Below are positions 10,892 to 22,800 of a stretch of DNA of 64,000 nucleotides, in pieces. The position numbers and the translations under genes are program-made. The DNA is from Pisaster brevispinus. Lineage: Eukaryota > Echinodermata > Asteroidea > Forcipulatida > Asteriidae. Below the pieces are notes generated by a model, which was not told the origin of the DNA, searched no databases, and saw nothing but the letters and a program-made list of their open reading frames with translations. Where the stretch lies: assembly GCA_023634235.1 (NCBI GenBank), contig JAMKCF010000016.1:7229866-7293865 (forward strand), in the 5' to 3' direction. Within the stretch, counting starts at the first letter, position 1. The number at the start of each line of letters is the position of its first letter.

Positions 10892-13800
10892 CTGGATAAA
10901 GACAAGAAAAGAAATAATTAAGAATCAAATATAAAATTCATCTAGCATCAAAGTACCACCAAAGAAATTGAGACTTCACCAGGTGATTAATTCTACAGTG
11001 TATCTATCCTACTTTCACAGGACTTGGAAAGCATGCATAGAGCTCATCTTACTTTGGTTTAGGTCAAAACTTTTAACTATAATTGTCTTGATCCCAGGGT
11101 AAAAAATCTAACATCAAAGTAAAAATAAACTTATGGATACTTCAACAGGTGATTAATTTTATATCTATCTAAATTTCACAGGACTCGGAAAGCAAGGATT
11201 TCTAGGCCTACAGAGTTCACCTTCAAACCCATTTAGGGCAAAACTTTGAATAATAATTTTCTCAATCCTGAAGTAAAAATCTCACATCTGAGTTCAAACA
11301 CACTATTGAAAACTTCACCAGGTGAGGCATTTCCTGAGACATTTTGAGACACATTTTTTCAGCTGTTGTCTTTTGCCTTTATCTGTTCTCCAGTATTTTA
11401 CCCCTTATATTGCCTAAGACTGCCAGGGCCAGTGTGTGATACTTATCATTGTCTATTCTCCTGTAATATGTAATGTTGTAACTTTTTAACAATTTTTTTC
11501 TGCTATTGACTCTTGTCTTTTTAGCTAGCTTTGTTTTTTTACACAATGATTTGAGGCTGTTTTGCTGCAATACTGCGCTTTATACAATGTAAGTGTCTTT
11601 ATTAATAAGTTTTATTATTACTGGTTTAAGGGCAAAGCCATAACGTACTGCTCTATATCCCTAGTGTAACAATAAGCCCTGTCCATCACGCATGCCGACA
11701 GACACTGTTGGTTGGCAAACGTGCACTAGGCAGATGCTTAAAATGCGCCATGCCACCATCAGCCTCATACAAAAAGGCAAAATGTTCTCTCGTTTTGCCC
11801 ACCAGGAGCATTAGTGTGCAAGCACGATGTGCAATCTGCCTCTTGCATGGGAAAGGTCCATGCATCAAAAAAAGTTTTTCCGTTAAAAATGGAACATTCT
11901 TCAATTTCTATGATATGTTTTCCCAAAACAGTTGTCTGCTGGCCAAATGCTTGTTAAAAAAAAAAAACCCAGGACCAGTCAAAACTCTTTCCAAGTAAGT
12001 TAAATGAAACATGGCTCAGTGAAAGTGTTTAATGTCTAGTGAAATGACAAGCTGACGGGCAAGTCAGATAACCATGCCTCTCAAGTTAGACAACTAAAAA
12101 GAAGCCGTCTGCTGACTCATAAAAAAGGTGTAAGGTTAGGAATAACATACACTCCCAACAAAACCCAAACCAGCAGAGCCAACAGGCAAACAGAAATATC
12201 TCTCCACACACAAACAAACATTCACAATTATATCCTCATATTACACCAATTATTAGCAACAATTTTGTGTGTTAAGAGAATCGATTACAAACTCCTTGCT
12301 ATCCACCATCGAACACGTATTCCATGAACAAAAGTTTAAGGGACGTAAACGTCCTTAAAAATCAAAACAGAGGACACAGTGGAGTTGCGGTTTCCTAGCC
12401 AGCATAGTGAGCCGCCCTCCCACTCCCCTCAATTACAGCCCAAAAAAGAGAAAAACGAGAGAAAAACAAACCACCTAAAATAAACTCTCACACCATGACT
12501 CAAACCGCAGCCCCTATTATAGTTATTGTTTTCAACACAGGACTGAGCCCAGTGTCCAAAGGAACAAAGCATGGGGCCAGGGACACAATGTTCACCCCCC
12601 TCCGTAACCCTCGGGGCAAAACCATGTGTTCACCAAACATCTAAAGCTTTGCTCTCTTTGGAGCCGTATGTTTAATCAAGCAGCATAAGCCCAAAGTCTC
12701 TCATCACACAAACTCGTAAACAAGAGAAAATTGGGTATGAATATTAAAGAAAGAATGGCTCAACTCCCGACCGAACAAATATAAAAAAGATCTTATTAGA
12801 GGGTGTTAGTTTGAAAGGGGAATTCTAGTAATATTTGAAAACTAAAATAATCTCTCTTGACAATTAGTCAAGAGGTCAACAGTTGGCTTGGTCCTGGCGT
12901 GTTTCTTTTATCTGGACCCCCAGGTAGTAAAAAGACAAAACATGTCAACTAATTTTTGAAGTGTTTCAGTTTTCTTCATTATGTTAAATGCACAATGGAC
13001 TTGGAAACAAACTGTTGGTCGTGTCAGCAAAATAAACAGAAATATATATTTTTTTCCAGAGGATTTTTAGGAACATTCGGAAGTTGCTTTTTTTTATTGC
13101 TGCAATCAAAATAAGCGGCAGTGGGTTTCTCTTGGCGGGAGTGGTTTGTAAAATGTATTTTCCCTGCTTTTTGAAAATGTGGAATTTTTTTTTTTCTGAT
13201 ACAAACTTTATCATCAGAGAATCAACTTTTTCCGGGGATGTTGGGAACATTTCTAGATGTTGCTTATTTGCTGCAATCAAAATAAGCAGGTCTGGAATTT
13301 GACACTGGACCGCCAGCCCCAGGCCAGTAATTTTGGCCTTGGGCCAGTAAACTCATGACCGGACAAGTCCGATGGTCTTGTGTTTTTCAATTGAATAATA
13401 GCCACTGGAGAGAAATCATGTTCAAATGGTGACCTTGTGTCTGGTTCTATTGTGCATCAAAATATACCAACCCATAAGACGAATGAGAAAAATCTTATCA
13501 TAGTGCTTGTTCAAACAAAAACAATTTACATGTGAATCTGTGTAGAAAGCTCTTTCTCATAAAGATTCTGGTCTTGTGAAATAAATTCTAGTCCGGTAAA
13601 CATTTTTAACTACAAGCTCTGCGGTCTTGTGGAATTTTACCCCAACTTCGAGCCCTGATAAGTAACAGCGTTTTTTGGTGTTTTTTTTGGCAGGAATTAA
13701 TGAGAATCAATGAGAATTTCCCTAATTTTTTGGAAATTTCCTAATCTTTTTCTGGTACAAACTTTATGATTTGTGAGGTCTCAGTTAAAATGAAATTTTA

Positions 13801-16800
13801 TCAATATTGGCGTGCTTACCTGAGTACCCAGCGAGAACAGCTGCAGGAATGACCGGGTTGGATGGAGTATCCAGAGGGGAGTTTGCTCTCGTGACGTTCT
13901 GTACGAGCCCGTTTAGTTCTGAGCTGGTACAGCTGTCTGAGAGTGACTTGCAGATAGGGACCTGTTGGTACCCTGTACTTGGATTCTCAAAGGTGTCGAA
14001 ACCTCCAAAGTGATCTGCAAGAAGACCGAAAACCAAAGTGTTGTTAATTTAACAACAGGGTATATATAACCTTTGGTAATTATTCAAAAAATGAATGATA
14101 ATAAAAACTTAGTTGGTAAGAAGCACTGCAGCTGTTGATACTGTACAACATTTTGAGAAAAGATTCCCTTCTAAGGAGTGTGGGTTTAGAGAAAGAGAGT
14201 CTAACAAAAATTCAGTCTAAGAAACGCTTTAAAAATTCCTGTTTGGAAGACACAATTGTAAGGTGTGATGTGGGCCAAGGAATTTGTAAAAAAAGGATTG
14301 TTTCAAAATTGCTGATGTAGCCAGGCTTAATTGATAATCTCATGCTTGGCGTTTGAGAGCATTGAGTAAGGAGTTTTTGGTGTGTTTTTTTTCATTTCAG
14401 GACAAAAAAAAAACTGACTTCTGAGTGTTTGTCACCTATTGACATATGAAGCATCTTTCTATTGACTCGGTTAAGTTTCACTCTCCAATCAAAACATGTC
14501 CTTACTGTATCAATTTATTAAAGGGGAAGTCCACAGCAAGGCTGAACAATCTAGTCTAAATTATGAAACCAAGTGTACAATACACTCAATTCATGTACAC
14601 CTTGTAATTGTGTACAAGTCATTCAGATTCTAAAACATACAATAATCAGTATTGAATGGTGTCCGTCATTCACCAACTAACTAACCTTTACGCCCCCACA
14701 GCCACTAACATAAAACATGGGCTTAAGCCTACAGGTACAGTACTTAAGCAATTCTTTTCTGAAGATACATGTACATGTACATGTACTTCAACATAAAACA
14801 AAAATACTCTGTAGAAAAAGTGTAAATGACAGATAAGGTGGGCAGACTAAATGCTTCACTTACAACACTCATGTACATGTACAAACAAAATAAATAAATA
14901 CAAATAAAAAAGTAAAAAAGTGTCTACAGAGTTTGCTCTAAACTTTTTTTTAGTGACTGGCCAGCAGGACCAGTAACATAGCTTGTAATTTTACTAGTCC
15001 ATAAGCTTTTTCACTAGTCAGACTTTCAAATAAAACAGGGATGCTTTTCAACACTGAACTGGCCAGCCGGACCACTTGGAGAGATTTCTGACTGGTTCTG
15101 AGGTGTTTTAACTAGTATTAGGCCAGCAGAACGCTGTCAAGGGAGAACGCTGGTTATAACTTCAAGATTGTCCCCCAAACCAAACAGCTAAAGACCTAAA
15201 GGCCGCCTCCACGCCAAAGGAAGGCCTTAACCATGTCATGTTACATGTAGTTATCGGTAAAGAAAGAGTAAAAATCAAACCACAGAAGAAAATCACCCTC
15301 GACAACGTTGCAGTTTCCCTTTAAAATAAATCTGATTAAGCATCCTGAACAGGAAGGGAACCTAGCCTAAGACATCCTGCCTACAGTTAGAGTCTTTCCA
15401 CATCATAGAGAGGAAAGCTGCGGTCAGAGCCAGGGACTGATGTCATTTCCTTTTCGGAAGAAAAACCTGCCCGATACTGTTTTAAAGGGATGGTACTTGT
15501 GACATGCACAGCACAGTTAACAGATCGAGTCTGTGTGTTATTTTTTGTTTATTTCATAAAGTCTTCTGTCAATCTGTTTCGCTTGTTTGAAACAGAAGAA
15601 AACAATAATTCTGACAAAGTATTATTTTAAAAATAAGACGCCCAAAATTGCTTTTTGTTAAAGGTATTATAAATGCGGGTGGAGCTGACAAAATTGTCGC
15701 AGACAGTGTACATGGCTTGTGTGATCCACGGTACACATGAAATAACAAACCTTTGTAAACTTGGGTTTAATCCATTGTGTAAGTCAGGAGAGAATAGTGA
15801 AAACACATTGCCCTTATCTGCGGTTGTGCAATCAAAATCAGCTGATTATGTTTTGTTTGGTTTTCAGATACAGCTTTCCCAAATATGACTTTATTTGTCA
15901 GAGGGAAATATTTCACAGGGAAAAAAAAAAAATGGTTTTAGCATGAACTTCACAAACAGAGCTTCATAATCAAGCATCAAACTAAAGGTATAAACTAACG
16001 GTTTTATCCTTACCAAACTTGTATAATACCTGACCTTTAACGTGAAAATGAAGATTTTGTAAAAATAACTAGCGTACTAATTTTTTCGGGAGTAACTTTC
16101 CGTCAAACTAAAAGAGTTTTCCAAGTCATTCTACAAGTTTGCACTGCTAGAAATTTCCTCACATTGTGTGACTAATGAGAAGTTGTTATGGGATAACCTA
16201 AGCACGATGACTCAAAATGGGAAATTTTCTTTTTTTGGGGGGAGCACTGTAAAAACTTCCCAAACTTTGGTTGCTATTGGGCAGGGTCGTTTCCAACGCT
16301 AATTGAAAACTTCCAGGATCAGCCAGGTTGCATAGTGCGTGTGTACGTGTGTGCCCTGCCGCTTTTAGTACGTGCGAACGTATCAAACGGTGCGTGTGTA
16401 CTGACACAAACACCACAACATCGTCATCAAATGATCATTACGAGTGGGCTGGGCGTTTGTTCGTTATGTGACATGATTGATCGTCTAGATGTTGACGATA
16501 ACAAATAAATCTGTAAGAAGGCAAGGAGCAGATTCTGCAGATTGTGCTTTGAGGGTCACGCATACAGCTCTGATCATAAAAGAAACAACATTTCTTGGTG
16601 TGCCGGATTTAGGTCCGTTGTGAGAAAATGCCAACGCAGACATCAATTCGCAATTACTTGGGTATCAGTTGCCAGCTTTTATCAATTCCGAATGACAAAA
16701 TGCTTTAATATTAAATTTGCTAAAAAAGATATGCAAATAATTATTCAGCACCTCTGTGTTTTTATACGGGTTTCTTGAATAGAGAGTGAGAGGACTTGAA

Positions 16801-19800
16801 GAAAAAGGTCCATCCATTTTGAGCACATTTAATTTTAGTGCCAGACTTTTAAGAGAGCTCTCTTAAAAGCTACTACCAGGTCCAACAATATAAATAAACT
16901 TGATCAAAGTAGATATATCATAGCAATTAACAAACAAATTTGTATGTGCAGTCACACATTCTAGCACTAGCACTACTACTGTGAATAGAACAAATTAAAA
17001 AACAAGTTTCTTTTAAGGAAAAATTCCCCGCTTCTTTCAAGTTGCCACCAGTGCCACCACAACTGTCACATGGTAGAAGATAGCCATGTTAATCAGATAG
17101 TTGAACAGAGAAGGTGGGAATACATGTAGCACAACCCCAGAGTAAAAAATGCTGCACATACGAACTTTGGTAGCAAAAAGTACTTGCTGTTATGAAAGCT
17201 CATGTAGTATCTTTACCCCATAATTTGAAGCACACTCACTACTGTACATTGGTAATTTTCAAATACCACTATTTGCAATTTGTGTGACCAAACATAAAAT
17301 AACAAAACCTGAAGAAAACAAAACCAAATGTGTTTTTAATGCTTAAGAACATCCAGTTTTGGTCTCGTCAGATCAAAACAACAAGTAATTGCTGTCCTCA
17401 TTTCTCAAAAACTAATAGTATTTCAAGGAAAGCTTACCCACCATGGTTATCTTTAGGCCATGTAAGTTATGCATGTAATTCTGTGAACATTTATATCTTC
17501 AATCTTAACCAATGTTAAGCCCACCCTCTGAGTTCTACCACCACCATTTTTGTTTCAGATACTGTACATACATGTTATTTAAACATCGATGGATGTTGTT
17601 CCTACACGATCTGCCCGCCCAGCTGGGTTAATCAGAACTTTGTTTAATACTTTTACACTTTTGTATTCTTGGCACTTCCGAACAAAATAGGGAGACCGCC
17701 AACACAGGGCTAGACAGCTCAGTTGGTTGAGTGCCAGCACGTTAATCTGGAGGTCAGTGATTCAAATCCCGCTCCAGTCAATTATTCTCTGTTCAACCCC
17801 CAAAACATTGTACTCTTCTTAAAGTGTTTTTTTTTTAATGTTTTGTTTGTGTACATCCTTGGATTGTGAAATGTTATAAATGTTTGCAGGCGAACAAAAT
17901 GAAATTAAAATGAATACTTACTTTTACTATAGTTGTTGTTCTGGAAGTAGGATGTGTTGGGATCGAATATCATGGGGTTGTTATAGAACTCGGGTGTGGC
18001 CGCTTCGAGATAGTTCCCAGAGCTCGGTGAGGGCTCAAGACTGTAGTAGTCGGAGCTACTCCCGGGGTCCTCCTGCTTAATGTTGAGTATGTCCTCGGCG
18101 TTGAACTCGTTGAGCGTCTGAAGCGACTCGGAGATCTGGTACATGCCATCGCTGAAGGTGGTCGGAGGGGTCGCCACGGGAACCGCCTGCGGTTGCTCCA
18201 CTGAAAAGGCTGGGGAGAAAAACAAAATGGCGTCAAATTCTCAAGAATTGGGATTTGCATGAAACGGATTTGACAAGGGGAATAAATATTTACAGTAAGC
18301 ATCAGAATGAGTCTTCTTGTATGCCTTTTTTGTATCTAATAACCTGACTTTGAAAGTAGACAAAACGACCGTTATCAATAAAAACAGTCTTTACAAATGA
18401 AAATGAAAGTAACTGAACAACATATAACTCCCATAAAAGTATCTGCAATGAACGAACAGTGCTGTCTGCTGCTAGTAACCAAATGTGAACAAATACAAAA
18501 TAAAAATTAATGGGTGCAAGTGGTGTAAACTGTGTTGGATACATTTTCACAAAGTTTTTATCAATTTTTTCAGTAAAACAGTTTTTAAAAACAAGCTGTG
18601 TAATTTGTTAATTAGAAAACAATAATCAACACATGTAAGTCTTTATAGGGCTGTACACATAACACCCCATTGAAGGTAGTCTCCCCAGTGTTGTTCATGT
18701 TTTGTTTTGTTTTTTGGGGGGGAGGGGGTGGGTTACTAAGCGGACAAAAGAGACCAACCTGATTTTTTAAACTCACCAAGATCGAACTCCATGTTTAGAG
18801 TTACTCGTGGCGGCCTATGTACAGGGTGTATGCTATTCCACATTTGGATTGCAACTTTGTTATTTCACTTTATTCCTTGCCGGTAAAAAAAACCCTTAAA
18901 ATTGCGCTTCACCACAAAAAAATAAATAATACAAAATTTGAAGTTGGCTATTTCTTTTTGGCCTTACGTCCTCATCATTTTGACCAGTGGTCTTGCTGTT
19001 GCGATTGATGTGAGTGTTCTTTTGGAATGGCTCACTGTTCAGCAACTCTTCAAGAGAGGCTTTTGGGAAAAAAAAACAACGGTTTACTTTCTCTGTTGAT
19101 TTTGAGAAACTCAATCGGTCAGAGTTGAGAGTTCAAAGGTGACATCTCTTGAGGCTACTTGTTATTCAATAAAAAATATAGAAGTCGGGACTGAATGGAG
19201 GCCCAAATGAAGTCAAGCTGCCCAGGCGATGTTTCTTATCAACGGTTTCCCGCCGCAATAATATCCACACAATAGGGGAAGATGAAAAGCAGATGCTGGT
19301 CACCAGCCAAACGGAAGGGAGAAAGGAAGGGGATGAAGGCAGTCGTGATCTGTCACAGTGCTGGTCGTAATACAAAGACGTTGCTCTGCAGTGAAGCATC
19401 AATCTCCGTCTACACGTAGCAATTCAGAAACACCCGTCATGAACAAGCACACATGCTACCCAACACACTGCCGCAGAAATAAACCTTGCTCACTCCCAAC
19501 TCCCTCAAACTAACAAAACTTTATGCTGTCTCTCCAATCTCTCTGCCTTGGTTGTTAGAAAACTGCCCATCAGATCACACTCCTCTTTTCAGGCTGTGGT
19601 GCAGAAATGGCTCTACAGTTTGACAATCCCCATTTGCAGATTGTGTTTCTCCTGAATAGAAACTGCTACCAAACTCAATCACCCTCGATCTTCTTCGCGG
19701 CGACCGCAAAATCCCAATCGATTGTTTCACGATTGTTTCAATGGTAGACTCGATCTCTTCTATAATACAGCCTTAATAGAGTTGTTGCGAGAGGAAATGC

Positions 19801-22800
19801 CTGCCCGATGACACCAACCTAGCTAAGGACCCAACTGATCAAGCAGCAACGCTCACACTACCACAGAGGGACTAAACAATGGTCCCACGCCCACTGGTCA
19901 ACACAAGTTAGCTTCCCATTCAGTGCCATCTGGTAGTGACTTCTGGGTTTTTTTTAATGTTTTTTTTTATATTGTTAAAGTTTTCTGACTGGTTCCCTCT
20001 CTTTTGCTTGGTATCTGGAGTGACGTTCAGGAAGTCGGGTTGGTAAGGTGGTAGAGATAACAGAAATGGTGATCAGTGTTACAGCCCCACCACAGGAAGA
20101 GGATAGAGCTGGTGACTGTGGTACCATGGTCGCACCCGTGATTGGCAGGTGAGTGAATCGGCGGTGTTGGTGCTGGTGAGGATTTGACAAGGACAAAGAT
20201 TCTGGAACAGCAGAGATAACTGTTTTTCCCTTTTTTGTAACCGATACAAGGCTCTAAACTTTACACATGGTGTCTAGAGTAAGCCTATAGAGTTGTTCAT
20301 TACTATATGGAGTTAAATTTCTACGTATTGCTAATATGGAGTTGAATTTCCATGTAGACTATTGCTACTGAACTTTCAAAGTCAAGCACAAATATATCTC
20401 CAACATTGGTAATGGAAATTACAAGCCTGTGCAAATTTAGGCTCAAGGGATCATTGCACTTTACAGTCACAACAAAATGGAAGGAAAAACCCTTGGGTTT
20501 TCAGTGTTCTAGAACATCCAGTTTTGGTCTTGACAGATTCGTATAACTAGTTATTTTACTAATTTCACAAAAACTAAAGCATTTCAGGCAAAAATATTTT
20601 TTTTTACAATGACCATCTTTGTACCGTGTAAGTTATGTGCGAATCCTTGAGCATAATTTACATTTTCAATCTTATCAATGTTGTGCATGCCCTCTTAAGA
20701 ATATATCAGTTAATTTACAATTGTAACAAGGAGCAGGACTACAAAAGTTTGTCAAATAACACAAGAAAATGAATTTACAAAGTATACAAATTCTGCTTTG
20801 AGAAAATAACAAAATTAAACAGTAAACAAAATATATATATATATATATATATAAAAACAATTGAAAGAAATTTGTTTGTTGGTGCAAGCCTGGCACTTAC
20901 ATCTTTGAGAGGGCAAGGCCATTTTGCAAAGGGCAATTCTGAAGGTCTGTGGGAAAATTTTGAAGGGGTGCCAAGTCCAAGACAAGGGGGAACAAAAGGC
21001 CATGGCCTCTGTATAATTCCAGGCTTGTTGGTGAAATTAAAACATCTTCACCAAACCCAAACCCCCCTCCATGATTATATAACTCACCTTGTCCGAGAAA
21101 GTCGTCGAATCGTGGCATACAGCTCGTCGTGTACACAGCCTCGAGTTTGATTTCCGATTGTGTCGTGGTTGCCGTTGTTGTGGTGGGTGGGAGAGGCTCA
21201 GACTGGGGTGGAGGAGTTGTGCATTCTGACAAATAAAACCAGCGCAATATATTCCTTCAATATTCAGTTATAGAAGTACAGGGCTGGGATTTTGTCTTTG
21301 AGAGGGGGGGGGGGGACAATTTTTCATTTTTGAAAAGGGGGATCCATTCAAATTGTCAAACCCAATCATGTGACTTTGTAAATAATTATTGAAAAAAAAG
21401 GAGAAAATGTCAAAGCACATTCTTAACTTAGGTTGAACGGTGTTTCAGCTCACACACTTCATGGAAGTAAAAGAGCGCATAGCCTCCATGACCTTTGGTT
21501 ACTGCCTTAGTGCCCCTTGAACAATTTACATTTCCTTCAAGTAAAAGTGCCCTTTAGCAATGAAAAACTGCACCGAACAAAATTTCATGCCTGAAGTTTG
21601 TCACATACAGTGTGCACGTTATAACTCATCATGTGCCTGGGGAGAAGGCCAAAACTTTACGCCTTTCTTCCATGCACACAAAAATAATTTTTTCCAGTAA
21701 CAGAAAGCCGAAAGCAATCAAATGGCTCCTGGCAAAAATATGGCATTACCGTTACATTTTTTGCTGCTAGAATTTTTCAAAAGACATGTTTCCACATTAA
21801 TAAGTAATGAATGGCGATCAAACTGTCACGATTTCTTGAAACATAATTTTTGCTTATTTGCTACCTCCACGCTTTTCTCCGGTAACTTTTTGTTGTGTCC
21901 TTCCAGGCTCACAACGAACAAAAACTGATTTGATTCGGGGGTAATATGTTCCATCTCTTGTCAGCCCACTCTGTTGTCCGTTCCGATTAAGACACTCCCA
22001 AGAAAATGTGTACCTTGCCGTGGGTACCTTAGAAAACAAATCTGCATTCAGGCATCTCCCTCGACAAGATGAATATAATTTTTTTTTTTTAAAGACAAAA
22101 GCAACTCAACAGAGAGGTGATTGGAGAGGCGGTTTACCTTTGCGAAGCATGTCAATGTGTTCCCACAGTATATCCCCCATGAACGGGGGCGCTCTATTGA
22201 GGAAGTCGGACTTCTCCAACGCGCAGAGGTCATGACCTGCGATGCGGAAGTTGGCCACCGATACGCCCTCAAGGCTGAACTCTTTAATGGCCCACAGTAC
22301 CCACGCGACCACTTGGCACTCTGTCCATTGTGTAGGATCTGTGGATCAATGAAATGTACATATTCGATGCATAAAAGCTAAAAAGCAATTTACCATTTAA
22401 AATTTCAGAATAAATCAAAACCTGCTTAGTGGGTCCAAACTTATAGTATACATGTACAGCTAAACCTTTTTAAGGGCAAACCCTGCCCCCAACCCCCACC
22501 CCCATGGTCCAGCAACTGTGGGTATACAAGTTCAATTGTGAAGAAAACTAAAGAGTTAGGCGGAAAATATTAACCAAAATAATGTTTTAGGCAAAAGTAA
22601 GAAAACAGTCACAAGAAATCAAATAGAAATTTGGTTGACGGTGTATTTGTGAAACATGTACTGTAGCTGTACCTCGCCAATTGGATCTCTGTGTCTTTTG
22701 TTACAATCTTATCTTTAAACAGCAGTAGAGATAAAATTGTATTAACTTTTTCCCAACCTGTCAATCTTTACACCAAATTTACCTCTGAAATTACCACGTT

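Larger units (their letters stand above)
10892..13819 (-). other. Last intron of the Ets gene (2.9 kb)
   Basis: GT-AG intron between the autoinhibitory exon and the ETS exon. It holds a tandem repeat (10,940-11,330) and a CAGGG-ended TIR element (13,283-13,663); otherwise I see no coding signal. Confidence 0.85.
14015..17921 (-). other. Intron between the transactivation and autoinhibitory exons (3.9 kb)
   Basis: GT-AG, phase 1. It contains repeat copies (14,065-14,290; 14,930-15,130; 15,640-16,045; 17,310-17,530), a tRNA-derived SINE (17,703-17,860), TGTACA-rich low complexity near 14,770 and a 24-bp perfect palindrome. No exon candidate. Confidence 0.85.
18210..21087 (-). other. Intron (2.9 kb) between linker and transactivation exons
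   Basis: GT-AG, phase 1. It contains a dispersed repeat (20,465-20,700), a (TA) run and the start of a GAGGGCAAGGCCATTTT repeat. No exon is seen between 18.3 and 20.4 kb. Confidence 0.85.

Noticed and set aside
17703..17780. A functional tRNA gene
   Set aside because: A- and B-box-like motifs are present, but the acceptor stem and anticodon arm do not pair and a non-tRNA body follows; this is a SINE head.
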